Shown here piece by piece: positions 7,803 to 14,741 of a DNA stretch of 24,356 nucleotides. The position numbers and the translations under genes are program-made. Location: the NCBI GenBank assembly GCA_018830585.1, contig JAHJSD010000036.1, forward strand, positions 1-24,356. Reading direction: 5' to 3'. The notes under the pieces are model-generated. The model was not told the origin of the DNA. It saw only the letters and a program-made list of their open reading frames with translations, and did no database searches. How positions within the stretch are numbered: the stretch's first letter is position 1; each line of letters begins with the position of its first letter. This DNA comes from Patescibacteria group bacterium (GTDB taxonomy: Bacteria; Patescibacteriota; Microgenomatia; UBA12405; JAHJSD01).

Positions 7803-7851
7803 AATAATTGATTGATATAAAAAGGGGGTTAAAGAGTGAATTGTCAAAGAT

Positions 7852-8340
7852 ATGAAACCTAATCGGAAAAAACAAATGGTTGAATTTACAAAAAAACAAT
7901 TCCTGTCTTTGATGAAAGCAGTCTATTTAGGCAATTGGATGGCCAATGCTTGGCGGATAAAAGGCAGAGTCAAGGATTATGAAAGGATCGAAGATTATAT
8001 TTTCTCTTTAGCTCCGCGATTTGGTCTTGATAGGTGTATGGACCATGAAGAATCCGATGGGGATAGATACTACCCCACCAGTTATTTTGAAGAAGAAACC
8101 GATGTTGATCGACGGCACGAAGAGTATGATGAAGATACTTTTTGGGATGAATTAGCCGAGCGGTTAGGGGAAAGGGATTTTTTCGAAAAATACTCAATCG
8201 AGGAAATTAAGAAGATGCCAAGAGAAGAAAGATTTACTAAACACTGTGAATGCGTTGACCTTGTCAACAAGGAAATAGAAAAGCGCGGCCTGAAAAGGAT
8301 GAGAATAACGAAAAGTGTTAAGAACGATAGAACAAAATAA
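7852..8340 (+). CDS. Acidic uncharacterised protein (LGNWMANA ... EEYDEDTFWDELAERL)
   Basis: The product has 162 residues and is probably cytoplasmic, with no signal peptide or membrane segment. Its words VYLGNWMANAWR, YERIEDYIFSLAPRFG, and the acidic Tyr/Asp-rich centre EEYDEDTFWDELAERLGERDF resemble a conserved protein family of unknown function that I recall from many bacteria, but cannot name. A basic C-terminal tail follows (KRMRITKSVKN). ATG 7876 (MVEFTKKQF) is an alternative start. The stop is one base from the stop of the convergent 8342 gene, so the two mRNAs would overlap tail to tail. Confidence 0.7.
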   Translation: MKPNRKKQMVEFTKKQFLSLMKAVYLGNWMANAWRIKGRVKDYERIEDYIFSLAPRFGLDRCMDHEESDGDRYYPTSYFEEETDVDRRHEEYDEDTFWDELAERLGERDFFEKYSIEEIKKMPREERFTKHCECVDLVNKEIEKRGLKRMRITKSVKNDRTK

Positions 8341-8341
8341 T

Positions 8342-9004
8342 TCAAGGTTTGTTGATGTCTTGTTGGGGAGGATTAGTTAAGCCCACCATTTCTTTATACC
8401 GTCGCAGTTCAGTCTTCGGGTTTCCGAAAATTACCTCTTTGGGATCAAACGATTCCAAGTCTAATTCGCTAAAGTCGTTAATCCCGACCCACTCTGCAAC
8501 CTCCTTATAATACTTGCGTTTTTTATTTTTTAAAATCTCGATTTTTTCCTGATAACCCCAAGGCCCGCCTGAATCTTCCCAAGGACAAGCTCTTTTACCG
8601 GCAATGACCTGCGGATATTTTTTACCGCCATTAAAGGGCAGCTCTTTTTCTAAAATAATTTGATGGTCCCAGTCGTCTCCAAAATCATATATGTAGCTAA
8701 TCCTCGGCCGTTTTTTTGAAAGATAATCGGACAGAGTGGTTTTTGATTCATCCAAAGGTTCTTTTTTTTCTTCAAGGATATTTTCTTCAAGATTGGAAAG
8801 ACAAATACGAAGGGTGTTTCGATCCCAAATAGGACCGATGAAAAATTGGTGAAGGTGGTAACCTGTCCAGCCAAAGCTGTCTTGGATGGCAAGATGAAGT
8901 TCCCAAAAAGACGCGTCAGAAGGAAGAAGCAATCGACGCCAGATGGGAGGCGAAATATTTTTAAGAATTACCTTGAGCTGGTAAATGGTTTTTTTGCTTG
9001 GTAT
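8342..9004 (-). CDS. Plasmid pRiA4b ORF-3 family protein, apparent AUA start
   Basis: The family signature (Pfam PRiA4_ORF3) is clear: GWTGYHLHQF, SYIYDFGDDWDHQIILE, then ACPWEDSGGPWGY. Its biochemical role is unknown. The first ordinary start in frame is TTG at 8932, but that would cut the conserved N-terminal strand. Upstream codons read IYQLKVILKNISPPIWRR, exactly the usual family beginning, and the frame stays open to a TAA near 9035 with no ATG, GTG or TTG. A consensus-like promoter (TTGGCA-N17-TATAAT) ends 6 nt before an ATA codon at 9002-9004, the same gap as at other genes here, so I place the start there (220 residues, PSKKTIYQLKV after the first). ATT at 8986 is the alternative. Confidence 0.8.
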   Translation of the reverse strand: MPSKKTIYQLKVILKNISPPIWRRLLLPSDASFWELHLAIQDSFGWTGYHLHQFFIGPIWDRNTLRICLSNLEENILEEKKEPLDESKTTLSDYLSKKRPRISYIYDFGDDWDHQIILEKELPFNGGKKYPQVIAGKRACPWEDSGGPWGYQEKIEILKNKKRKYYKEVAEWVGINDFSELDLESFDPKEVIFGNPKTELRRYKEMVGLTNPPQQDINKP

Positions 9005-9010
9005 ACGGGT

Positions 9011-9039
9011 ATTATAACTACAAAAATTCCTTTTGCCAA
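9011..9039 (-). promoter_or_regulatory. Promoter of the pRiA4b-family gene: TTGGCA-N17-TATAAT
   Basis: On the minus strand TTGGCA (9034-9039) and a perfect TATAAT (9011-9016) are 17 nt apart. The expected transcription start is near 9004, which excludes any translation start further upstream. Confidence 0.7.
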
Positions 9040-9157
9040 TTATTTTTTATTTGCTTGGGTCGACCTCTTGGCATTTTGGAGCTTACGGATTCATGCGATA
9101 GTTACCTCATTCTGGTTATAGAGCCGATCAAGGAGGTCTTTTTAAACCGAAAAAGTT

Positions 9158-9185
9158 ATGGCTCGGGTTTTGCTCACCGAGCCAT
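9158..9185. other. 9-bp perfect hairpin before the methyltransferase gene
   Basis: ATGGCTCGG (9158-9166) pairs with CCGAGCCAT (9177-9185) across a 10-nt loop. On the minus strand it is followed by a T-rich stretch (AACTTTTTCGG), so it could stop transcription in that direction. An isolated AAGGAGG at 9129-9135 has no suitable start codon. Nothing else in 9040-9250 is supported. Confidence 0.4.
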
Positions 9186-9250
9186 TTCACCTCTTTGGTA
9201 TCATGCTGGTATTTCTCCGGAATGTTTTTTGATAAAATGGAACTTGAGCC

Positions 9251-10021
9251 ATGTTTATCGGAAAACCAAAACAGATACTTCTATCAAAAGACGAATTAAA
9301 AAGATTTCCGGTCAGTATATATTTTGTTTTAGCTGAGTATCTGGTGTTTTGGACGGTAATTCGCTTAATTGATCTTTTCTCCAAAAACAAAAAGGTCCAG
9401 TGTCCTTTGTGTGGTTGGGAAGGAAGGCTTTTTTACCCCGCTGTTCTTAATCAAAAAGTAATTACTAACAGGGTTTGCCCTTGTTGCGCTTCACAAACAA
9501 AGGATAGAAGCTTCATCTACGCCCTCAAAAAAATGAATCTTGTCAGGCCCGGGATTAAAATTTTAGACGTTTGCCCCTCACGAAGTAATGTAGATTATTT
9601 CACCGCCAACAACCAGATCGAATATACTGCCATTGATCTTTACCCGGATTATCCGGGTATTAAAAAAATGGATGTCAGAGATTTGAAGTTTTCAAACGGG
9701 GTGTTTGACTATGTTTTTTGTCTTAACGTTTTAGAGCACATTAAAGAAGACGACGAAGCATTAAAAGAATTGAAAAGAGTGGTCAAAGTTAATGGTAAGG
9801 TATTTGTCGAAATTCCAATGAAGGGCGAACAGACGGTGGAGTATGAGAAGCCGAATGCTCTCGATTCTGACCATGTTCGGCAATATGGTTCGGATGTAAC
9901 AGAAAGATTTGAAAAGGCCGGTTTTAAATACAAGGAAATTAAATGGAGCCAGCTTTATGGCAAAAAGGATAAAGAAAAATATGGGCTCAAAGACAAGACG
10001 GTTTTTTTGTTGACTAAATAG
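9251..10021 (+). CDS. Zinc-ribbon SAM-dependent methyltransferase
   Basis: The 256-residue protein has a hydrophobic helix (about 20-41), a zinc-ribbon-like pair (C51-P-L-C54 and C76-P-C-C79, followed by KDR) and a class I methyltransferase domain. Motif I is altered: ILDVCPSRSN stands where ILDxGxGxG is usual, as in the subgroup of methyltransferases that begin with a 'CPxC...CPxCxSxxRxR' module. YTAIDLYPDY supplies the acidic residue for SAM ribose, and FDYVFCLNVLEHIKEDDEAL is the methyltransferase-11 signature. Relatives often sit with sugar-modification genes, but none is present here, so the substrate is unknown. The start is ATG with TAAAAT 12 nt before it and no Shine-Dalgarno. Confidence 0.85.
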   Translation: MFIGKPKQILLSKDELKRFPVSIYFVLAEYLVFWTVIRLIDLFSKNKKVQCPLCGWEGRLFYPAVLNQKVITNRVCPCCASQTKDRSFIYALKKMNLVRPGIKILDVCPSRSNVDYFTANNQIEYTAIDLYPDYPGIKKMDVRDLKFSNGVFDYVFCLNVLEHIKEDDEALKELKRVVKVNGKVFVEIPMKGEQTVEYEKPNALDSDHVRQYGSDVTERFEKAGFKYKEIKWSQLYGKKDKEKYGLKDKTVFLLTK

Positions 10022-10087
10022 GTACTACTCTGTGAGTACGTGACAGGCTGTTCGAGCCGGAGACTTTAATTTATTATAGGATTATAG

Positions 10088-10093
10088 TATAAT
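10088..10093 (+). promoter_or_regulatory. -10 box of the 10100 gene (leaderless)
   Basis: A perfect TATAAT is followed by TCCGGC and the ATG, a 6-nt gap. The -35 at 17 nt is weak (TTTAAT). A small hairpin GTACT/AGTAC at 10022-10039 lies upstream. Confidence 0.5.
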
Positions 10094-10099
10094 TCCGGC

Positions 10100-10555
10100 A
10101 TGAATCCTGAAAGAAAAGAATTGCCGATACGCAGCCATACTATTGTGAACAGATTTGTATATGGTGAGGGCTCAACAAATAGTACTCGAGTAGATAGGTA
10201 TGATCTTGTTCTGGGTTCGGTGCTTATATTTACCGGTACCAAAGAAACCCCCAATAGAGTAGTGCCTCCCAGAAAGGGTGAACAAGACACGATAAAGCAA
10301 ATGCTTGAAGTTATTGTTTCGAATCATGAATTAGTACAAGTTGCGGTTATATTAGATCAGAATACCGGAGGTTTATTGGTTACAGATGGCACTCCCGAAA
10401 AATCATGGGGAATAGACCTTACAACTTTACCAGAGGACAGGTGTTTTTCTCTGGGGTGTGGTAATCAATCGTTTACCTTTATTTGGGGTGAATCAAAACA
10501 AGAAACCGAAGCTGTTCTACAAAGGCTTCAAGACGAAGCAATTAGAAGAAATTAG
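10100..10555 (+). CDS. Uncharacterised 151-residue protein
   Basis: The product is soluble with alternating beta-like and polar segments and a charged C-terminal helix (SKQETEAVLQRLQDEAIRRN). It has no signal peptide, no membrane segment and no recognised motif; QVAVILDQNTGGLLVTDGTP and FSLGCGNQSFTFIWG read like beta strands with Gly turns. No family is recognised. A perfect TATAAT just before the ATG and a normal codon pattern support a real gene. It stands alone: the methyltransferase ends 78 nt upstream and repeats begin downstream. Confidence 0.6.
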   Translation: MNPERKELPIRSHTIVNRFVYGEGSTNSTRVDRYDLVLGSVLIFTGTKETPNRVVPPRKGEQDTIKQMLEVIVSNHELVQVAVILDQNTGGLLVTDGTPEKSWGIDLTTLPEDRCFSLGCGNQSFTFIWGESKQETEAVLQRLQDEAIRRN

Positions 10556-10751
10556 TTTTTCTTTAAAGTTTATACGAGTTCGAGAACCTCCTTCGATTTG
10601 GTTCGACTGCGCTCGCCACGAGACACTCAGGACGATAGCCTTTTCACTGAAAGCTACAGAATCTTAAAAAGACTATGGAAGGGTGTGACGTCCTCTTTTG
10701 ACGATGATCAGAACCAGGCATCCACCAAGTCAGACAGGACAAATTTTACCG

Positions 10752-10820
10752 CCTCGTTTTCCCGAGGTGTCCTATCTGAGACACCCCGGGGGTGTACTGG
10801 CACCCGGGGGTGTACTGGCA
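10752..10820. repeat. Family C GC-rich palindrome, second copy, with two 18-nt tandem units
   Basis: 10752-10798 is nearly identical to 7234-7280 (two substitutions in 47 nt). It is followed by two adjacent perfect copies of CCCGGGGGTGTACTGGCA (10785-10802, 10803-10820). The unit tail GGCA replaces the ACT of the 7268 array, so the tandem parts expanded separately. The preceding 10556-10751 holds degenerate repeat words (CTTCGATTTGGTTCGACTGCG) and no gene. Confidence 0.75.
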
Positions 10821-10878
10821 TACCGCCGAATTGCTGTTGTTATAGCAGTGCCTTTTTCTCCAGGTAGATAAAAACATA

Positions 10879-11009
10879 AGTTTCGCGCTTTCTGTCATCG
10901 CGAGCGATCCCGATCCGATCGGGAGAGCGTGGCGATCTGGTAACGAATGAACTGAGATTGCCGCAGTCGCTCCCTCGCAATGACAGTTATAGTGCGCAAG
11001 TGCGAAACT
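10879..11009. repeat. MITE-like palindrome, family B copy 1
   Basis: The ends AGTTTCG (10879-) and CGAAACT (11003-11009) and the inner arms CTGTCATCGCGAG and CTCGCAATGACAG are complementary. The inside carries GTGGCGATCTGG and GAGATTGCCGCAG, also a complementary pair. The element ends 25 nt before the hrcA promoter. It is related to the element between dnaK and dnaJ. Confidence 0.7.
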
Positions 11010-11033
11010 CGTAAAAAAGTAGAATAATCCTTC

Positions 11034-11070
11034 TTGACAAGCTTTAGCAGTCGTGTTAACCTTCTGCTAA
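11034..11070 (+). promoter_or_regulatory. hrcA promoter with CIRCE operator
   Basis: A perfect -35 TTGACA (11034-11039) is followed at 11044-11070 by TTAGCAGTC-N9-TTCTGCTAA. This has the exact 9-9-9 layout of the CIRCE element bound by HrcA (consensus TTAGCACTC-N9-GAGTGCTAA), with the inner bases of both arms changed. The -10 expected around 11057-11062 (TAACCT) is poor and lies inside the operator. HrcA bound here would block its own operon. Confidence 0.85.
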
Positions 11071-11101
11071 TCTAAATTAGAGGTTTTTAAAGGAGGCTTT
11101 T

Positions 11102-11836
11102 GTGGCCCAGCTTACCAACCGTCAGATCAATATTTTAAAGTCAATCGTCAAAGAGTTTATCGACACCGCTCGCCCGGTGGGCAGCAGCGCTTTGGAGAAA
11201 AAATATGGCTTGGGTGTTTCCCCGGCGACGATCAGAAATGAGATGAGCCAGTTGACTCAATTAGGTTATCTTAAAAAACCCCACGCCTCCTCGGGCAGAA
11301 TGCCCACTTCGATGGGATTAAAATTTTATGTAAGGAATTTGATGGTTCCAAGAAAGCTCTCTATCGCCGAAGAAGTCGGGGTAAAAGAAAAAATTTGGGA
11401 TCACCGTTCCGATTTCGACCGCTTTTTGAAAGAGGCGATCAAGGAGCTTGCCAGGAGAACCCAGATTTTGGCAGTGGCCACTACCGGCGAGGGCGAGGTC
11501 TATACCCACGGTCTTTGCAACTTGCTTGATTATCAGGAGTTTTTTGATATTGATGTCACCAAGACGGTTCTTTCTTTGGTAGATAATGTTGACTATTGGT
11601 TAAAAATCGTCAGCCGGGCTTTCGCCGTTGGTGAAGAGGAGCCGTTCCATCTTTTGGTGGGAGAAGAGCTTGAAAATGAATTTTTGGAACCCTGCGGTTT
11701 TATTTATCAATCTTATCGGGCCGGTCCCCGTCAGGGTGTGGTTGGAGTAATCGGACCTTCGAGGTTGCACTATACCGAGGTAGTCCCTTTGGTTGATTAT
11801 GTCGCCGGTCTTATTTCCGAGTTGGCAATTTTTTGA
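11102..11836 (+). CDS. hrcA: Heat-inducible transcription repressor HrcA (short form)
   Basis: The 244-residue protein begins with the HrcA winged-helix domain (about 1-75): LTNRQINILKSIVKEFIDT, then PVGSSALEKKYGLGVSPATI and ASSGRMPTSMG. The GAF-like middle and C-terminal part is shorter than in the usual protein of about 340 residues, so the dimerisation insert appears reduced; this is common in small-genome lineages, from memory. HrcA represses dnaK and groE type operons by binding CIRCE, and a CIRCE copy lies in its own promoter. The start is GTG 11102, fixed by a strong Shine-Dalgarno AAAGGAGG (11090-11097). It heads hrcA-grpE-dnaK-dnaJ. Confidence 0.93.
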   Translation: MAQLTNRQINILKSIVKEFIDTARPVGSSALEKKYGLGVSPATIRNEMSQLTQLGYLKKPHASSGRMPTSMGLKFYVRNLMVPRKLSIAEEVGVKEKIWDHRSDFDRFLKEAIKELARRTQILAVATTGEGEVYTHGLCNLLDYQEFFDIDVTKTVLSLVDNVDYWLKIVSRAFAVGEEEPFHLLVGEELENEFLEPCGFIYQSYRAGPRQGVVGVIGPSRLHYTEVVPLVDYVAGLISELAIF

Positions 11837-11901
11837 AAATCGTCCCGGGATACCGTTTTGAAACAATCTTGGTATTTATAATTCTTTAAAATTAAATTAC
11901 A

Positions 11902-12357
11902 ATGCTTAAAAAAGCGGTTAAAACAAAGGAGAATAAAAAGGTTTCGAATTTGGCGGGCAGGGTCGGCGAGCTGGAAGACCAGCTTAAAAGAGCTTTGGCA
12001 GATTATCATAATTTAGACCGCAGAATAGGGGAAAGAAGTTTTGAGTGGAAAGGAAAAGTTCTTTCCAGGATCGTCGACAAGCTCTTGGAAGTTTATGATG
12101 ATTTATGCCGGGCGGAAAAGCATTTAAAGGAAAGGGGTTTGACGATAGCGGTGAACCAATTCTGGGCTGTTTTGGAAAGCGAGGGCGTTTCCAAAATAAA
12201 GACCAAAGAAGCGGATTTCGATCCGGAGTTAATGGATTGCGTTGAGGTAGTACCGGGGTCGGAAAACCAGGTGGTAGAAACAATTGTTAAAGGTTATTCT
12301 TTAAACGGAAAAGTGATCCGGCCGGCAAAGGTGAAAGTTGGCCGGGGCAAAGGTTAA
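11902..12357 (+). CDS. grpE: Nucleotide exchange factor GrpE
   Basis: This 151-residue protein has the GrpE layout: a long helical N-terminal region (RVGELEDQLKRALADYHNLDRR, about 20-42), a four-helix part, and the C-terminal beta wing (DPELMDCVEVVPGSE, then VKGYSLNGKVIRPAKVKVG). It releases ADP from DnaK. It is short, lacking most of the disordered head of larger GrpE proteins. The gap to hrcA is 65 nt and holds TATAAT (11877-11882) and TAAAAT (11887-11892, 9 nt before the ATG), so a second, CIRCE-free promoter may drive grpE-dnaK. No Shine-Dalgarno is seen. Confidence 0.9.
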   Translation: MLKKAVKTKENKKVSNLAGRVGELEDQLKRALADYHNLDRRIGERSFEWKGKVLSRIVDKLLEVYDDLCRAEKHLKERGLTIAVNQFWAVLESEGVSKIKTKEADFDPELMDCVEVVPGSENQVVETIVKGYSLNGKVIRPAKVKVGRGKG

Positions 12358-12391
12358 TTATTCCTAAAAAATTTTTTAAAAAGGAGCAAAA

Positions 12392-14305
12392 ATGGCAAAA
12401 ATAATCGGCATAGATTTGGGAACCACTAATTCTTGCGTGGCGGTAATGGAGGCGGGCAAACCGAAAGTGATCCCTACTTCAGAGGGGAGAAACCTGCTTC
12501 CTTCAGTAGTTGAGCCGGAAAAAGGTTTGGTGGGAGATTTGGCCAAGCGGCAGATTATTTTAAACCCCAAAAAGACCGTTTATGCCATTAAAAGACTAAT
12601 GGGCCGCAGAAGTGACGATCCTGAGGTAGCCAAAGCCAAAAAGATGGTTCCTTACGAGATTGTTGCCGGCAAAGATAATTTGGCCGCGGTTAAGATTGGC
12701 GACAAAACTTATACTCCTCAGGAAATTTCGGCAAAAATTTTGCAAAAAGCCAAGGCTGATGCCGAAAGCTACTTAGGCGAAAAAGTAACCCAGGCGGTAA
12801 TTACCGTGCCGGCCTATTTCGACGATTCTCAGAGGCAGGCGACTAAACAGGCAGGAGAAATTGCCGGTTTAAAGGTGGAAAGAATTGTCAACGAACCAAC
12901 AGCGGCGGCTTTGGCCTATGGTTTGGAGAAAAAGAAAGGGGAAACAATAGCGGTTTATGATTTAGGCGGAGGGACTTTTGATATTTCGGTTTTGGAAATC
13001 GGCGACGGCGTTTTTGAGGTAAAAGCAACCAATGGCGACACTTTTTTAGGAGGGGAAGATTTTGACCAGAGAATCATCGAATGGATTTTGGAAGACTTTG
13101 AAAAAGAGAACGGGGTTGATCTTAGAGGCGACGCCCAGGCAATGCAGAGGATTAAAGAAGCGGCAGAAAAGGCCAAAATTGAACTCTCGTCAACTTTGGA
13201 AACCGATATCAATCTGCCTTTTATCACCCAAAAAGGGAACCAGGCTTTGCATCTTGATAAAAAACTGACCCGGGCAAAATTAGAACAATTAGTGGCAGAC
13301 CTGATCGAGAAAACAATGGATCCGGTTAAAAAGTGTTTAGCTGACGCCAAAATTAAGACTTCTCAGATCGATGAAATAATCCTTGTCGGCGGGCAAACCA
13401 GAATGCCGAAAATCCAGCAGATAGTTAAAAATTATTTCGGCAAAGAACCGAATAAGTCTGTTAATCCCGACGAGGTGGTCGGTGTCGGGGCGGCGATTCA
13501 GGCGGCGGTAATCAGCGGTGAAGTCAAAGACGTTTTGCTTTTGGATGTTACTCCTTTGACTTTAGGAATCGAAACTTTAGGTGGAGTGATGACTCCTTTG
13601 ATTGAGAGAAATACCACCGTTCCGACCAAGAAATCCCAAGTTTTTTCTACTGCCGCCGATAGTCAGACCCAGGTGGAAATCCATATTCTTCAGGGAGAAA
13701 GACCAATGGCATCGGATAATAAATCATTGGGCCGGTTTGTTTTGGACGGAATTCCCCCGGCGCCAAGAGGCATGCCCCAGATTGAGGTAACTTTTGATAT
13801 CGATGCCAACGGCATTTTAACTGTTTCGGCTAAAGATAAGGCAACCGGCAAAGAACAGAATATTGTTATCAAAAATGCCACCAATTTGACCGAGGACGAA
13901 GTGGAAAAAATGAAGCAGGAGGCCGAGATTCATGCCAAGGAAGACGAAGAGAAAAAATCCAAAACAGAAGAAAGAAACAAGTTAGACAATTCGATTTTTC
14001 TGGCGGAAAAGTTGATTAAAGATTCCACGGATAAGATAAAAAAGGAAGATAAAGAGAAATTGGAGGAGGCGGTTAAAAAGGCCAAGGATCTTTTGGCCAA
14101 AGAAGAAACCAGCAAGGCGGATTATATTAAAGAGTCTGAAGAGTTAAGCAACTTCTTGCAGGCGATCGGAACGACTATCCACCAGCAGGCTGCTCAAGAA
14201 GGCCAGCCTGGTCAGGATGATTCCTCCCAAGATCAGGACAAGCCCAAAGAGAAAAAAGACGGCAAGGACGACTCCGAACCGGAAGAGGGCGAAATCGTCA
14301 ATTAA
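12392..14305 (+). CDS. dnaK: Chaperone protein DnaK (Hsp70)
   Basis: Full-length 637-residue Hsp70. ATPase signatures are present: IGIDLGTTNSCVAV (5-18), VYDLGGGTFDISV (188-200) and LVGGQTRMPKIQQ (331-343). GEDFDQR follows at 221-227 and the linker and substrate domain begin at VLLLDVTPLTLGIE (381-394). The helical lid and an acidic, Gln- and Lys-rich tail (about 600-637) end in EGEIVN. ATP-driven folding of nascent and heat-damaged proteins is the known role, with DnaJ and GrpE as partners. The start is ATG 12392 behind AGGAG (12381-12385). It is 34 nt from grpE, so the two are probably co-transcribed. Confidence 0.97.
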   Translation: MAKIIGIDLGTTNSCVAVMEAGKPKVIPTSEGRNLLPSVVEPEKGLVGDLAKRQIILNPKKTVYAIKRLMGRRSDDPEVAKAKKMVPYEIVAGKDNLAAVKIGDKTYTPQEISAKILQKAKADAESYLGEKVTQAVITVPAYFDDSQRQATKQAGEIAGLKVERIVNEPTAAALAYGLEKKKGETIAVYDLGGGTFDISVLEIGDGVFEVKATNGDTFLGGEDFDQRIIEWILEDFEKENGVDLRGDAQAMQRIKEAAEKAKIELSSTLETDINLPFITQKGNQALHLDKKLTRAKLEQLVADLIEKTMDPVKKCLADAKIKTSQIDEIILVGGQTRMPKIQQIVKNYFGKEPNKSVNPDEVVGVGAAIQAAVISGEVKDVLLLDVTPLTLGIETLGGVMTPLIERNTTVPTKKSQVFSTAADSQTQVEIHILQGERPMASDNKSLGRFVLDGIPPAPRGMPQIEVTFDIDANGILTVSAKDKATGKEQNIVIKNATNLTEDEVEKMKQEAEIHAKEDEEKKSKTEERNKLDNSIFLAEKLIKDSTDKIKKEDKEKLEEAVKKAKDLLAKEETSKADYIKESEELSNFLQAIGTTIHQQAAQEGQPGQDDSSQDQDKPKEKKDGKDDSEPEEGEIVN

Positions 14306-14368
14306 ATTCCGGGTTTCAAATCCGCAAATTCTAATTCCCAAAACTTTATCAAAGAAGGTATATTATTG

Positions 14369-14520
14369 AAACTATTATCAAAACTGTTTCAAAAGTCATC
14401 GCGAACGAGTGAAGCGAGTGTGGCGATCTTGTTTTTAAAGATAGATTGCCGCGTCGTTAACACTCCTCGCAATGACGTAAAGAGTTTTGAAACCAGTTGA
14501 TCAAAACTATTATCAAAACT
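14369..14520. repeat. MITE-like palindrome, family B copy 2, flanked by perfect 17-bp direct repeats
   Basis: AAACTATTATCAAAACT occurs at 14369-14385 and again at 14504-14520. Between them lies an inverted repeat whose arms read AACTGTTTCAAAAGTCATCG on the left and the complement of AACTGGTTTCAAAAC...GTCATTGCGAGG on the right; the inner GTGGCGATCT and AGATTGCCGC also pair. The direct repeats look like a target duplication left by insertion, although an unusually long one. It sits between dnaK and dnaJ and could attenuate dnaJ transcription or form an mRNA processing site. Confidence 0.7.
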
Positions 14521-14741
14521 TTTCGGGTTGATTATTCCAACCACGGTGAAGAGTTCCCCAAAAGGATTTATCTTTGCTCTGATAGAATCGGAATAAATAA
14601 TGCCCGAATTGCCATCTATTAGTTTCAATATCGTCAACAATTGCCCCAGCGCCAGTCCCGACGTTGCCTCTGGGCGGTGCGGGGTTTCATTCTTTTTGAG
14701 GGAAGGAGGCCCCGACGTTACGTCGGGAAGAATTCACTTTT
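14521..14741. other. dnaJ upstream region with unassigned open frame and CCCGACGT-T-ACGTCGGG hairpin
   Basis: A minus-strand frame is open through 14524-14735 (TTG start at 14640; words LLTILKLIDGNSGIIYSD and FGELFTVVGIINP). It looks protein-like but matches nothing I know and runs into the palindrome, so it may be a gene remnant or chance. CCCGACGT (14711-14718) pairs with ACGTCGGG (14720-14727) 14 nt before dnaJ and could hide its start region. No Shine-Dalgarno is seen for dnaJ outside this hairpin. Confidence 0.35.

Noticed and set aside
8846..9336. Plus-strand frames 8846-9121 and 8998-9336
   Set aside because: They are antisense to the conserved N-terminus and promoter of the pRiA4b-family gene or overlap the methyltransferase start; no ribosome site fits and the sequences look random.
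10556..10867. Frames 10458-10667 and 10598-10867 as genes
   Set aside because: They run through repeat words and the family C tandem units, with no start signals.
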